Positions 6,629-16,167 of a stretch of 64,000 nucleotides of DNA are shown here, piece after piece. The notes under the pieces are model-generated. The model was not told the origin of the DNA. It was given only the letters and a program-made list of their open reading frames with translations, and did no database searches. The DNA is from Bacteroidota bacterium. GTDB taxonomy: Bacteria > Bacteroidota > Bacteroidia > UBA4408. Location of the stretch: assembly GCA_016721765.1 (NCBI GenBank), contig JADKHO010000004.1, positions 620,001 to 684,000 of the forward strand. The letters run 5' to 3'. Each line of letters starts with the position of its first letter. Positions within the stretch are counted from its first letter, which is position 1. Position numbers and translations under genes: made by a program.

Positions 6629-9171
6629 TACATCACTTTACCTCGCTGCGATTCAATACAAACCATATCGCCATCTTGTATAAAATGACGGTCGGCATCT
6701 ACTTTATTAATCAATAATACATCTTCGGTAAGTATATCCACATTGCCCGTGCGACGGGTCATGGTGCCCGAGTTGTAATGTTCTAATTCACGGTTGGTAG
6801 TTATGATGTAAGGATATTCCTTTCCGTTCTTACTTATTTCATTGCTCTCCTTGTAATCGAAGTAATGAAACTTTCCTTTCCCATTCGAAAATTTCTCAAT
6901 GTGCAAAATCTCCGTATCACTACCATCCTTTTTCACCGGCCATTGCTTTCCAAGCTCACCCAAATTCTCCCAAGTTACTCCGGCAAAGAAAGGCACGATT
7001 TGCGAAATTTCTTCGAGCATCGTTTTCGGATCGTAGGGGGCTTGCGCATAACCCATTTTATTCATCACATCCACCATAATTTCTCCATCACTTTTTGTCC
7101 CTGCTAAAGGCTCTACCACCTTTTGCACTTTTTGTATCCTGCGCTCAGCATTGGTATAAGTTCCACTCTTCTCTAAAAAAGTGGCACCCGGCAATATTAC
7201 CGTCGCATACTTTGCGGTTTCGGTTAAAAATATTTCTTGTAATACCAATAAATCCAAGTGCTCCATGGCGGCAATTACTTTATTGGTATTAGGATCCGTT
7301 TGCACCACATCCTCTCCCATCAGCCACAAGGCTTTAAGCTTACCTTCGATAGAAGCCTCAAACATTTCAGGAATTTTTAATCCCCTAGAAAAGGGAATTT
7401 TCCTACCGTAAAATGCCTCATACTCTTTGTTGATTTCAGGATCGTAAGAACTCATGTAACCCGCTCCCTGATGCGGCTGGCAACCCATATCGGCTGCTCC
7501 TTGAACATTGTTTTGTCCACGCAAGGGATTTACTCCTACTCCCGGGCGACCAATGTTTCCGGTAATCATAGCTAAATCTGAAATCAACATAACGGTATAT
7601 GAACCTTGTGAATGCTCCGTTACGCCTAAGCCGTGGAACGACATGGCATTTGGTGCACTCGCATAAGCTATTGCTGCTTCACGCACTAATTTTCGATCCA
7701 CATCGCAAGCCTTTTCCATTTCATCCAGATCAAGTTTTAAAATTTGTTCCTTGAATTGAGCATAGCCTTCGGTGCGGTTTTCAATAAATTCTTTTGCTTC
7801 CAATCCCTCATGAATGATGTAATACAACATCATATTTATCAATGCCACATTGGAACCCGGTTTTAATTGCAAATGATAGGTGGCATAACGCGCCATCTCC
7901 GTTTTGCGCGGGTCTATTACAATGGTGGTTTTACCCTTCATTGCAAACTGTTTCAATTTAACACCAGTCACCGGATGCGCCTCTGTTGGATTTGCGCCAA
8001 TAATCATAATGCAATCTGTATGCTTAATATCTTCCACCGAGTTGGTCGCTGCACCGGTTCCAAATGCGCGCTGCATGCCCAATGCAGTTGGAGAGTGACA
8101 AACTCGTGCACAACAATCAATATTGTTGGTTCCAATAACCGCACGAATAAATTTTTGCATCAAATAATTTTCTTCATTGGTGCAGCGTGCCGATGAAATT
8201 CCGGCAATGGAATCCGGACCATAATTCGATTTTATGGCTGTTAATTTTTCTACAATAAAATCATAGGCTTCATCCCAAGTAGCCGGTTCCAATATTCCAT
8301 TTTTACGAATGAGCGGTGTTTTAATTCGATCTTTATGATTGTAAAATGAAAAGGCGTAACGCCCTTTTAAACAAGTATGACCTTGATTTACTTCTGCATC
8401 GTAAGGCGCTTGAATGGATTTTACTTTCCCATTCAAAACAGCCACATCCAAGTTACAACCCACGCCACAATAGGTACAAACTGTGCGCACCTTTTTATCC
8501 GCAACAACCGATTTCGATTCAAACACATCGCTTATCGCAGAAGTAGGACATGCCTGTGCACAAGCACCACAACTCACACAATCTGAATCAAAAAAACTGT
8601 TGTCAAAACTTTTTACAATATGACTGTCAAACCCTCTACCTGCCATGCTTAGCACCATTTCTCCTTGCACCTCATCGCAAGCCCGCACGCAGCGAAAACA
8701 ATTAATGCATTTAGAAAAATCAGATGTCATGTAAGGGTGACTTAAATCCTTTTTTCGATCTAAGTGGTTTTTTCCTTCCGGATAACGGACATCGCGCACA
8801 CCAACTTTTGCAGCCACACTTTGCAACTCGCAATTGTTATTTACTTCACAAGTAAGGCAATCCAAGGGATGATCGGTTAGCACTAACTCTACAATATTTT
8901 TACGCAAACGCGTTACTTTCTCGCTATTTGTTTGGATGTATGAATTGGGAATTACGGGCGTATGGCACGAAGCCTGCGTTTTAGCCGGACCATCTTTACT
9001 AAGTGAAACATCGACACTACATACGCGACAAGCACCAAATGGTTCCAAATTGGGGGCATCGCAAAGCGTGGGAACTAGTTCATTACCCAAATGCCTTTTA
9101 ACAAAACTCAGAATAGTTTCACCTTCAATTAGGGTGTAACTTTTATCATTTATAAATGCGCTTGCTGCCAT
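6628..9171 (-). CDS. fdhA: NAD-dependent formate dehydrogenase alpha subunit (frameshifted near C-terminus)
   Basis: Catalytic molybdenum/tungsten bis-MGD subunit oxidising formate to CO2. It has an N-terminal 2Fe-2S domain (CDAPNLEPFGACRVC), the His-Cys 4Fe-4S segment (DHPLDCLTCEVNNNCELQ), two 4Fe-4S ferredoxin motifs (CINCFRCVRAC, CVSCGACAQACP) and the Mo-domain cluster (CTYCGVGC). The active-site position is Cys, not selenocysteine (ARVCHSPT, about residue 357). The frame stops after 847 residues at RGKVM because of a 5-nt insertion; the missing 62 residues follow in another frame (6440-6628), so the intact length would be about 909. The beta subunit gene lies 6 bp upstream. Whether the truncated protein folds is unknown, since the lost part covers one cofactor pyranopterin. 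No fdhD or cofactor genes are nearby. Confidence 0.9.
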   Translation of the reverse strand: MAASAFINDKSYTLIEGETILSFVKRHLGNELVPTLCDAPNLEPFGACRVCSVDVSLSKDGPAKTQASCHTPVIPNSYIQTNSEKVTRLRKNIVELVLTDHPLDCLTCEVNNNCELQSVAAKVGVRDVRYPEGKNHLDRKKDLSHPYMTSDFSKCINCFRCVRACDEVQGEMVLSMAGRGFDSHIVKSFDNSFFDSDCVSCGACAQACPTSAISDVFESKSVVADKKVRTVCTYCGVGCNLDVAVLNGKVKSIQAPYDAEVNQGHTCLKGRYAFSFYNHKDRIKTPLIRKNGILEPATWDEAYDFIVEKLTAIKSNYGPDSIAGISSARCTNEENYLMQKFIRAVIGTNNIDCCARVCHSPTALGMQRAFGTGAATNSVEDIKHTDCIMIIGANPTEAHPVTGVKLKQFAMKGKTTIVIDPRKTEMARYATYHLQLKPGSNVALINMMLYYIIHEGLEAKEFIENRTEGYAQFKEQILKLDLDEMEKACDVDRKLVREAAIAYASAPNAMSFHGLGVTEHSQGSYTVMLISDLAMITGNIGRPGVGVNPLRGQNNVQGAADMGCQPHQGAGYMSSYDPEINKEYEAFYGRKIPFSRGLKIPEMFEASIEGKLKALWLMGEDVVQTDPNTNKVIAAMEHLDLLVLQEIFLTETAKYATVILPGATFLEKSGTYTNAERRIQKVQKVVEPLAGTKSDGEIMVDVMNKMGYAQAPYDPKTMLEEISQIVPFFAGVTWENLGELGKQWPVKKDGSDTEILHIEKFSNGKGKFHYFDYKESNEISKNGKEYPYIITTNRELEHYNSGTMTRRTGNVDILTEDVLLINKVDADRHFIQDGDMVCIESQRGKVM

Positions 9172-9177
9172 GTTGGA

Positions 9178-10830
9178 TTAGTTTTTAAAATAAACGGCCA
9201 ATTCACTTTCAAAATACTGCAGCGCGTTTTTAATTGGAAGCGGAAGTCCACCACCCAAGGCACAGAGCGATCCGGATTCCATGGTTTCAAGTAAATCTAG
9301 CATCAAACTTTTATCAATTTTATATGCTTCCAACTGAGCCTTTTCTACTAGTTCATAACCACGCGTAGAGCCCAATCGACAAGGAAAACATTTACCACAA
9401 CTTTCATGTGCTGTAAACTTAAAAAGGTGCTCAATGTATTTTATCAAGGGATAATTTTCAGGAATGCAAACAATGGATGCATGACCTAAAAGAAATCCTT
9501 CTTTTGCAAAGGAATCAAAATCTATAGTGAGCTTCTCGATTTTACTCACCGGAACTAAACCGCCTAAGGGTCCTCCAATGTGCATGGCCTTAACGGGATG
9601 TTTAAATCCACCACCCATTTCATGAACCACAACTGATAAAGGTGTTCCCATATCTACTTCATAAATACCGGGAGAATTAAAATTTCCATCCAATGAAATT
9701 AATTTAGTACCACTGGATTTAGCAGTGCCGATAACAGCAAAAGCCTTTCCTCCGTTTTTAAAAATGAAAGGAAGATTAGCTAGCGTTTCCACATTATTTA
9801 CAACCGTTGGTTTATTAAACAAACCTTGCTGTGTGGGATAAGGTGGGCGCACTCTTACTTCAGGGCGTTGCCCTTCAATAGACGAAAGCAAAGCTGTTTC
9901 TTCTCCGCAAATATATGCGCCTTGGGCTTTGATAACTTTAAATTCAAAATTAAATCCTGAACCTAAAATATTCTCGCCAAGTAATTTTTCATTCCTCAAT
10001 GCTTCAATTTCAGTAGCTATAATTTCAACCGACTCAGGATATTCGCCTCGAATATAAAGCACACCAAAATTAGCTCCTGCCAGATAACCTGCCAGCAGCA
10101 TTCCTTGAAGCAAAGCATGCGGACGATTTTCTAAAATATACCGATCAGAGTATGCTCCCGGGTCTCCTTCATCGGCATTGCAAACAATAAATTTTGAATC
10201 TGAAACTGCATTTTTGCACGACTCAATTTTAAAGGCCATGGAGAAACCCGCTCCTCCTCTACCGCGCAAACCCGAAGCTTTTAGCTCAGAAAGTAAATCT
10301 GCTGGTGATTGAGTGAGGCAGTTTTTAAATGTTTGGTAAAATTCCTTTATACTTCCTGTTTCACTGGTGAGTATTGGATTTCCATAATATCCAACAGTAT
10401 ATTTTTCCCGACTTAAATAATTCTTCTCTTTTATTTTTGAGATGGTATCAATATCGTTGCCCGAATAATTTTTTCCTGCATGGTGAAAAGCATTGTTTTC
10501 GTGACAACGACCAAGACAGCACATTTCGCCAATTTCGTTTGCATCAAATTGTGCTTCCAGCTTTTTATGCAAATCCTCTTGTGTGCCAGCAAGCATACAT
10601 GCACTACCATTACACACATAAACCTTCTTTCCTTTATTTTCAGGTTTCAAAAAATCGTAAAATGAAACTGCTCCAAAAACAGTAGATTTTCCAACTAAAA
10701 ATTCTTGACGAATTTTTTCAAGTTGTTCCAGATTAGGACTTCCAGTTTGAGCAGCAGCAATGCCAAGCTCTTCAAAAAGATTGTTGTGCAAGCCTTTGCG
10801 GCCGGATAATTCACTGATATTTTTTGACAT
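9178..10830 (-). CDS. Formate dehydrogenase NADH-binding beta subunit (NuoE-NuoF fusion)
   Basis: A 550-residue diaphorase subunit that passes electrons from the alpha subunit to NAD+. The N-terminal 130 residues are a NuoE/FdsG-like thioredoxin-fold 2Fe-2S domain (CNGSACMLAGT and MCCLGRC). The rest is NuoF/FdsB-like: GLRGRGGAGF (FMN/NADH site), CNADEGDPGAYSDR, GAYICGEETALL and the 4Fe-4S motif SCGKCFPCRLGSTRG (about 476). NuoE and NuoF fusion in one chain is known in soluble hydrogenases and formate dehydrogenases. With the alpha subunit, this gives a soluble two-gene FDH. It starts the operon; a TATCTTTG -7-like box is found about 100 bp upstream. Confidence 0.9.
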   Translation of the reverse strand: MSKNISELSGRKGLHNNLFEELGIAAAQTGSPNLEQLEKIRQEFLVGKSTVFGAVSFYDFLKPENKGKKVYVCNGSACMLAGTQEDLHKKLEAQFDANEIGEMCCLGRCHENNAFHHAGKNYSGNDIDTISKIKEKNYLSREKYTVGYYGNPILTSETGSIKEFYQTFKNCLTQSPADLLSELKASGLRGRGGAGFSMAFKIESCKNAVSDSKFIVCNADEGDPGAYSDRYILENRPHALLQGMLLAGYLAGANFGVLYIRGEYPESVEIIATEIEALRNEKLLGENILGSGFNFEFKVIKAQGAYICGEETALLSSIEGQRPEVRVRPPYPTQQGLFNKPTVVNNVETLANLPFIFKNGGKAFAVIGTAKSSGTKLISLDGNFNSPGIYEVDMGTPLSVVVHEMGGGFKHPVKAMHIGGPLGGLVPVSKIEKLTIDFDSFAKEGFLLGHASIVCIPENYPLIKYIEHLFKFTAHESCGKCFPCRLGSTRGYELVEKAQLEAYKIDKSLMLDLLETMESGSLCALGGGLPLPIKNALQYFESELAVYFKN

Positions 10831-10932
10831 CGCCTCTATGTTTTAAATTCAGGAAAAGTGAAAGAAGTTTCAAAATCATTATTTCAAAATTGAGGTGTAA
10901 TGAGTTTGAAACAATTAGCCGATACCTTCCTT

Positions 10933-10940
10933 CAAAGATA
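10933..10940 (-). promoter_or_regulatory. Candidate -7 element of the formate dehydrogenase operon
   Basis: TATCTTTG on the minus strand matches the Bacteroidota -7 consensus TAnnTTTG and would give a leader of about 95 nt before the ATG at 10830. The corresponding -33 TTTG is not seen at 19 bp, so this is a partial match. Confidence 0.35.
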
Positions 10941-11033
10941 CAATTAATTGCATTTTGGTGGATAACTTTGAGCATTAAATTAGAGTATCGAAAAAAAAAC
11001 CGAATTGATAAAACCCGAAAATGTTTCTTTTAG

Positions 11034-12308
11034 TTAAAGCCTTCCGTATAGTTCAAAAGCGCTTTTTTCCAGCTCTTCCTTTCTATCGGGATGCGCTATT
11101 GCAATTAATGCTTTTGCGCGTTCGGCAATATTTTTTCCATACAAATCGGCAATTCCAAATTCCGTTACTACATAATGCACATGCGCGCGTGTAGTAACCA
11201 CCCCGGCGCCTTGATTCAACAAAGGCACAATTTTAGAAACACCTTTTCCGGTAACCGACGATAAAGCAATAATTGGTTTCCCACCCTCACTTAAAGAGGC
11301 ACCTCTAATAAAATCCATCTGACCTCCTACTCCACTGTAAATGGTGCTTCCAATAGAATCGGCGCATACTTGTCCGCTCAAATCAATTTGAATTGCACTA
11401 TTAATGGCCACTACTTTTGGGTTTTTACGAATAACCGCGGTATCGTTAACATAGGCTGCATCCAACATTGCCACCATTGGATTATCGTGTATAAAATCAT
11501 ATAATTTTTTGGTCCCCATAGCAAAAGTCGATACCACCTTGCCGGGATGATTTCTTTTGCGTCTTCCATTAATTACGCCACTTTCAATTAAGGGCAATAC
11601 TGCATCAGTAAACATTTCGGTATGCAATCCAAGATCTTTGTGCTGATGCAAATAATTCATAACCGCTCCGGGAATACCACCAATTCCAAGTTGCAGGGTG
11701 GAACCATTTTCTACAAGCGAAGCAATATTTTTTCCAATGGCCAATTCATTCTCGGAAACATCGCTTTGCGGAAATTCATAAATTGGCTTATCCGTATGCA
11801 CCATAGCGCTAAAGCGACTGCTGTGTATTTGCCCATCACCATGCGACCGGGGCATATTCGGATTTACCAAGGCAATAACTTTTTTCGCCACATCGCTGGC
11901 TGCTTTTGCCACATCTACCGAAACACCTAAAGAGCAAAATCCATGTTGATCAGGTGGGGAAACTTGTATAAATGCAGCATCCAAGGGCATTCTACCTCTT
12001 CTAAACAAAGCCGGTATTTCGCTTAAAAAAATGGGAATGTATTGCACATTGCTATGGCCCACGAAGTTTCGAATATTAGCACCCACAAAAAAGCTGTTTA
12101 CATGAAATGCATGTTCATACGCAGATTGGGCATACACGGCATCTCCTTCGGTGTGAATATGAATTATTTCTACTTCCTTTAATTCTTCATGTCTCGTTAC
12201 TAAGGCATCTATTAATACTTGTGGTGTTGCAGCCGCACCATGAAAAAAAACACGATCACCACTATTAATTAATTTTACTGCCTCCGCAGCGGTTTGATAT
12301 TTAATCAT
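11034..12308 (-). CDS. Acetyl-CoA hydrolase/transferase family CoA-transferase
   Basis: A 424-residue class I-type CoA-transferase of the 4-hydroxybutyrate/acetate CoA-transferase group (Cat1/Cat2/AbfT-like). Seen are GDRVFFHGAAATP at the N-terminus, QLGIGGIPGAV in the middle, GVGGQMDFIRGA (about 333) and VVTEFGIADLYGKN near the end, the conserved C-terminal blocks of the family. It moves CoA between acetyl-CoA and another carboxylate, or hydrolyses acetyl-CoA; the acceptor cannot be read from sequence. It is the second gene of a likely two-gene operon with the MFS carrier (55-bp gap), and is followed by the formate dehydrogenase genes, which suggests organic-acid metabolism. Confidence 0.85.
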   Translation of the reverse strand: MIKYQTAAEAVKLINSGDRVFFHGAAATPQVLIDALVTRHEELKEVEIIHIHTEGDAVYAQSAYEHAFHVNSFFVGANIRNFVGHSNVQYIPIFLSEIPALFRRGRMPLDAAFIQVSPPDQHGFCSLGVSVDVAKAASDVAKKVIALVNPNMPRSHGDGQIHSSRFSAMVHTDKPIYEFPQSDVSENELAIGKNIASLVENGSTLQLGIGGIPGAVMNYLHQHKDLGLHTEMFTDAVLPLIESGVINGRRKRNHPGKVVSTFAMGTKKLYDFIHDNPMVAMLDAAYVNDTAVIRKNPKVVAINSAIQIDLSGQVCADSIGSTIYSGVGGQMDFIRGASLSEGGKPIIALSSVTGKGVSKIVPLLNQGAGVVTTRAHVHYVVTEFGIADLYGKNIAERAKALIAIAHPDRKEELEKSAFELYGRL

Positions 12309-12363
12309 TCTTATAGCTATAACGAATTATGGGTTTGGGATTTTACTACTTATTTTACTCTCA

Positions 12364-13590
12364 CTAATCCAATTCAAAATAATCGAGGTCCTTTCCAAAG
12401 GTTTCATGTAATCCCAATAAGGAAATAAATGCAATAGTCACTGTAATTATTCCCACCGCCATGGCACTCCAAACTAGCGTATAGTGCAGGGTGTTTCGAA
12501 AAAATTCGAACCCAAAGGTAAGCAATACTAAGCCTCCGCGCACAAAATTCGGAACTGTGGTAGTTACTGTGGAGCGTAAATTTGTTCCAAATTGTTCTGA
12601 TGCAATGGTGATAAATACAGCCCAATACCCTGCTGCAAAACCAAGCAGAGAACAAATAAAATAAAACAGGGGGGCACTGATATTTGTAGTAAATAAATAA
12701 ATAGGAACAGTAATAATAATGGAAGCCAAATAAAATTTTACAATGTTCTTGCGGTTCTTAAAAAGCTGACTCAAATAGCCACTCATAAAATCGCCTATGG
12801 AAGTTCCTAAATAAAAATACATTACAGCACTTCCCGATTCCACATTTTTAATTCCTAATTCTTTTGCAAATTCAGGAGAAAGAAAAACCAAGACTCCAAT
12901 CAAATACCAAATGGGTAAGCCAATTGTAATACAGCAGAGATAGCGAATAAAGCGCTGCCTATTGGTAAACAATTGAAAAAAATTGCCACGTTTAATCTTA
13001 CTTTCTTTCACCTTGGCATACATACCCGATTCGAATACGCCTATACGTAACACTAGAAGCACCAGACCCATGGCACCTCCTATAAAATAAGCAGTGGTCC
13101 AATCAAAATTTTTACCAATCAATCCGGCCAAAACAGCGCCAAGCACCCCAAATGATACCACCACCATGGTACCGTAGCCGCGTGTTTCCTTACTCATTGA
13201 TTCGGCTACCAGCGTAATGCCGGCTCCTAACTCGCCTGCTAAACCTATTCCTGCAATAAAGCGTAACCATCCATACGAACTAACATCGGTTACAAATCCA
13301 TTGGCAATATTGGCTATTGAATACAAAAAAATGCTGCCAAATAAAACAGATAAGCGTCCGCGTTTATCACCTAAAATACCCCATAACAAACCGCCTACTA
13401 ACATACCAATCATTTGCATGTTAATTAATTTGATGCCGGTTGTTAACAATTCTGCTTCCGGTACACCTATCGATAACAAACTTTGCTTACGTACAATACT
13501 GAAGAGTATTAAGTCGTAGATATCAACAAAGTAACCCAAGGCTGCAACAATAATTAATACACTGTGCGATTTATACCATTTATTTTTCAT
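12364..13590 (-). CDS. MFS transporter (metabolite:H+ symporter-like)
   Basis: A 408-residue protein with about 12 membrane segments. After helix 1 the sequence YFVDIYDLILFS carries the acidic pair typical of metabolite:proton symporters. The loop after helix 2 is GGLLWGILGDKRGRLSVLFG, the MFS signature G-x3-D-[RK]-x-G-R. Substrates in this group are often organic acids, sugar acids or osmolytes; here the neighbouring CoA-transferase favours a carboxylate, an inference. It starts the minus-strand operon and is divergent from the ECF sigma gene. Confidence 0.8.
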   Translation of the reverse strand: MKNKWYKSHSVLIIVAALGYFVDIYDLILFSIVRKQSLLSIGVPEAELLTTGIKLINMQMIGMLVGGLLWGILGDKRGRLSVLFGSIFLYSIANIANGFVTDVSSYGWLRFIAGIGLAGELGAGITLVAESMSKETRGYGTMVVVSFGVLGAVLAGLIGKNFDWTTAYFIGGAMGLVLLVLRIGVFESGMYAKVKESKIKRGNFFQLFTNRQRFIRYLCCITIGLPIWYLIGVLVFLSPEFAKELGIKNVESGSAVMYFYLGTSIGDFMSGYLSQLFKNRKNIVKFYLASIIITVPIYLFTTNISAPLFYFICSLLGFAAGYWAVFITIASEQFGTNLRSTVTTTVPNFVRGGLVLLTFGFEFFRNTLHYTLVWSAMAVGIITVTIAFISLLGLHETFGKDLDYFELD

Positions 13591-13826
13591 ACATCATGTG
13601 AATGGATAGAATTGAATGCTAAGAAAAGAAAAATAATGAAGCTGCCGCTACTAAATAAAATAGATATTTTTACGGCTGTGTGTTGATAATTCAAACTCCT
13701 CATAAAAAAAAATTAACAGCTGAATTAAACCTTTAGCAAATAATAGTATCCTACTAAAATAGCGACATGAAAAATTATATATCCCAAAATTTTAGTTAGC
13801 TCGGAAAGAAGTCAAACGAAACAAGT

Positions 13827-14375
13827 ATGGAGGAATACAGCGACAAAGAACTTCTCGAAAAATTTAGGGATGAAAACACCCGTTCGTACGCATTTAATTT
13901 GTTGGTGAAAAAATACCAAAAGAGGCTGTATAACCATATTCGTCGCATGTTAATAGATCACGACGACAGCAATGATGTATTGCAAAATGTGCTGTTGAAA
14001 ATGTGGAACAACTTGTTAAATTTTAAAGAGGATTCCCAATTATTTACTTGGTTATATCGCATCGCAACAAATGAATCGCTTACCTTTTTAAAAAAGAAGC
14101 GAACAAAATTTTTTATTCCAATTGTGGATGTGGAATATCAACTTTCAAAGTCACTCGAGGACGATAATTATTTTAATGGTGATGAAATTCAATTGAAATT
14201 GCAAAAAGCAATACTCACATTGCCCGAAAAGCAAAGACTTGTATTTAACATGAAATATTATGAAGATTTTAAATATGAAGCAATGTCGGATGTATTAGGA
14301 ACTTCGGTAGGTGCATTAAAAGCTTCCTATCACATAGCAGTAAAAAAAATAGAAGAATATGTTTTGAGTCATTAA
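13827..14375 (+). CDS. ECF RNA polymerase sigma factor
   Basis: A 182-residue extracytoplasmic-function sigma-70. Region 2 spans LLVKKYQKRLYNHIRRMLID through DSNDVLQNVLLKMWNNL and FTWLYRIATNE (about 25-95). Region 4 is LPEKQRLVFNMKYYEDFKYEA followed by the helix-turn-helix LGTSVGALKASYHIAVKKIE (about 130-180). It heads a three-gene operon with a membrane protein and a Spy-like periplasmic protein, a recurrent set in Bacteroidota that probably answers to envelope stress. No Shine-Dalgarno; the start fits the usual family N-terminus. Confidence 0.9.
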   Translation: MEEYSDKELLEKFRDENTRSYAFNLLVKKYQKRLYNHIRRMLIDHDDSNDVLQNVLLKMWNNLLNFKEDSQLFTWLYRIATNESLTFLKKKRTKFFIPIVDVEYQLSKSLEDDNYFNGDEIQLKLQKAILTLPEKQRLVFNMKYYEDFKYEAMSDVLGTSVGALKASYHIAVKKIEEYVLSH

Positions 14376-14407
14376 ACCTTTTTGCATAAATACAATCAGA
14401 GAAACAA

Positions 14408-14875
14408 ATGGAAACAACAGATAACGAGGAACTGAAAAAAATTGCCCCTCATCTTTTTAACATCGAGAAAAAGGAGGTTTTCAGCACACCCGACAATTAT
14501 TTTGAAAAACTACCCGGTGAATTGCAGGAAAAAGTAACTGCCCAAGTAAAACCTAAAAATTATTGGGTACCTAATTATAAAACTGCACTTGTAACCGCTT
14601 CAATATTTGTATTTATTTTGGTTGGAATTCGATATTATTCAAGCACATCATCTTCCCCAACAAAAGAAATTGCTGCCAACGAAATGGTGCAAGAATTTGA
14701 TACACTTTACCTGGCATCTGCCAATGAAATAGAATTAGCAGACCAACTGGATGATGAAAGTCTAGAAAGTGCCTCACAACAAATAGAAGCCGGAAGCGAC
14801 ATCAGCAGCAGCGAAATAGAGGATTACTTAATTAGCGATAATATAGATATAACAACAATTACAAACGAATTTTAA
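14408..14875 (+). CDS. Membrane partner of the ECF sigma factor, possible anti-sigma
   Basis: A 155-residue protein with a cytoplasmic N-terminal half (METTDNEELKKIAPHLFNI and the DNYFEKLP block typical of these sigma-linked proteins), one membrane helix (about 57-75, ALVTASIFVFILVGI) and an acidic periplasmic tail. Position 32 bp after the sigma gene and the topology suggest an anti-sigma or sensor role, but no zinc anti-sigma motif (HxxxCxxC) is present. Confidence 0.65.
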   Translation: METTDNEELKKIAPHLFNIEKKEVFSTPDNYFEKLPGELQEKVTAQVKPKNYWVPNYKTALVTASIFVFILVGIRYYSSTSSSPTKEIAANEMVQEFDTLYLASANEIELADQLDDESLESASQQIEAGSDISSSEIEDYLISDNIDITTITNEF

Positions 14876-14886
14876 ACTCCATAAAA

Positions 14887-15360
14887 ATGAAAAAATTAAT
14901 AGCAATTGTAGGGGTTTCCCTTTCCATACTTACCTCCACACTGGCTCAGCCAGGTGAAGTAGATAAGCAGCACAAAGGCGAACGAAAAGAAAAGGTGGAA
15001 GCCATGAAAGTTGCGTATATCACCAATAAGCTGGAACTCACTCCCGCTGAAGCACAACAATTTTGGCCGGTTTTTAATGAATTTGAAAATAAAATTCAAG
15101 CCATTCGTCAAAGCCGTAGAAAAGACAGTAAAGACGGGATGGATAATCTCGATCAGCTTAGCGACAAAGAAGTAGAAGCACTCATTGATAGTGAAGTGAG
15201 CTTCAGACAAAAAGAATTGGATGTTTTAAAAGAATACCACAACAAATTTAAAGCGGTGTTGCCCATACGAAAAGTTGCAAAATTATACCGCGCACAAGAA
15301 GATTTTAAACGAGAATTACTTAAAAAAATTCAGGAGCGAAAAGGCGATCGAAGACCTTAG
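14887..15360 (+). CDS. Spy/CpxP-like periplasmic protein
   Basis: A 157-residue exported protein. The signal peptide MKKLIAIVGVSLSILTSTLA ends at AQP. A helical, highly charged body follows, with LTPAEAQQFWPVFNEFENK (about 53-71), the LTxxQ-type motif of Spy/CpxP periplasmic chaperone-sensors, and a basic C-terminus. It ends the ECF operon, 11 bp after the membrane partner, and is followed by a strong terminator. Function in envelope-stress sensing or chaperoning is inferred from the family. Confidence 0.75.
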   Translation: MKKLIAIVGVSLSILTSTLAQPGEVDKQHKGERKEKVEAMKVAYITNKLELTPAEAQQFWPVFNEFENKIQAIRQSRRKDSKDGMDNLDQLSDKEVEALIDSEVSFRQKELDVLKEYHNKFKAVLPIRKVAKLYRAQEDFKRELLKKIQERKGDRRP

Positions 15361-15386
15361 TTTTTCAAGTGTTGGTTTAGTGAATG

Positions 15387-15417
15387 AGCCGTCAGCATTT
15401 GTTGACGGCTTTTTTTA
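15387..15417. terminator. Terminator between ECF operon and lipoprotein gene
   Basis: AGCCGTCA/TGACGGCT, 8 perfect pairs with an 8-nt loop, followed by T6. It lies between convergent genes and overlaps the stop of the minus-strand gene. Confidence 0.85.
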
Positions 15418-16131
15418 ATTTAATTCTATGCTTATTTTTTTGGTTGAAGTAATGCTTGTTCCTGCAATTCCAGGCACTGTGCTGATGAATGATTGCTCAC
15501 TTACAATCTCGGCTTTCATACGATTAGTTCTCAAACCTATCAATTTCCAAACGTCCGATTTTTCGCCAATACCATAAGTAACACTGCTTGAATCGGCTAC
15601 AGAATCCACCACAGTTCCAAGAAATGTGGAATACGTATAATAAAAATGTTTTTCATTTTCTGTTTTCACTAACATACTTTCCTTTTTTTTCATGCCATCT
15701 GTCTTATCTTGAAACTCCCATGTTCCATCGTTCTCGTACCGTGTTTTTGAAATGTAAAATCCACCTACAGCTTGGGGCGCATATAAATAGTATTCAAGCA
15801 CTGAAGACCATTTCCCATTTTTATAAAAATAATAATTTGCTTGACTCACTTTCCCTTTTAATTCCACAAAAGTGCCTGCGGTATCTGAAGTACTTTGGGA
15901 ATAATTCACTAAGCCAAAATTTTGAACAAATACCACGGTTTTTGTTTTCTTACTCGGGTAACTATAGTCGGTATTAAATTCGCCGGTGTAATTGCTAACC
16001 ACCCAAGCACCTGCAACCCTATCTTTTCGGGTGTGAAAAGAAAAAAATGGGTCATCTTCTCCTTTACGACAAGCATTAAAGCTCATTATACAAAGCGTAA
16101 GAAGTGAACATAAAAGTATGCGATTATTCAT
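15415..16131 (-). CDS. Lipoprotein, unknown function
   Basis: A 238-residue protein with a lipoprotein signal: hydrophobic MNNRILLCSLLTLCIMSFNA then Cys (lipobox FNAC), so it is probably anchored in an envelope membrane. The rest is beta-rich, with an AGAWVVSNYTGEFN opening resembling lipocalin-like lipoproteins of this phylum, but I cannot assign a family. It lies 36 bp downstream of another lipoprotein gene in the same direction. Confidence 0.65.
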   Translation of the reverse strand: MNNRILLCSLLTLCIMSFNACRKGEDDPFFSFHTRKDRVAGAWVVSNYTGEFNTDYSYPSKKTKTVVFVQNFGLVNYSQSTSDTAGTFVELKGKVSQANYYFYKNGKWSSVLEYYLYAPQAVGGFYISKTRYENDGTWEFQDKTDGMKKKESMLVKTENEKHFYYTYSTFLGTVVDSVADSSSVTYGIGEKSDVWKLIGLRTNRMKAEIVSEQSFISTVPGIAGTSITSTKKISIELN

Positions 16132-16167
16132 TTCTCTTACTTTAATACTGGTGTAAATGGAAAGGTA

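Noticed and set aside
6626..6636. Programmed frameshift in fdhA
   Set aside because: The change is a 5-nt insertion without slippery heptamer or pseudoknot; a mutation or assembly error is simpler.
7867..8196. Plus-strand frames inside the formate dehydrogenase gene
   Set aside because: They are His/Cys-rich antisense translations of the iron-sulfur and cofactor regions, without start context or homology.
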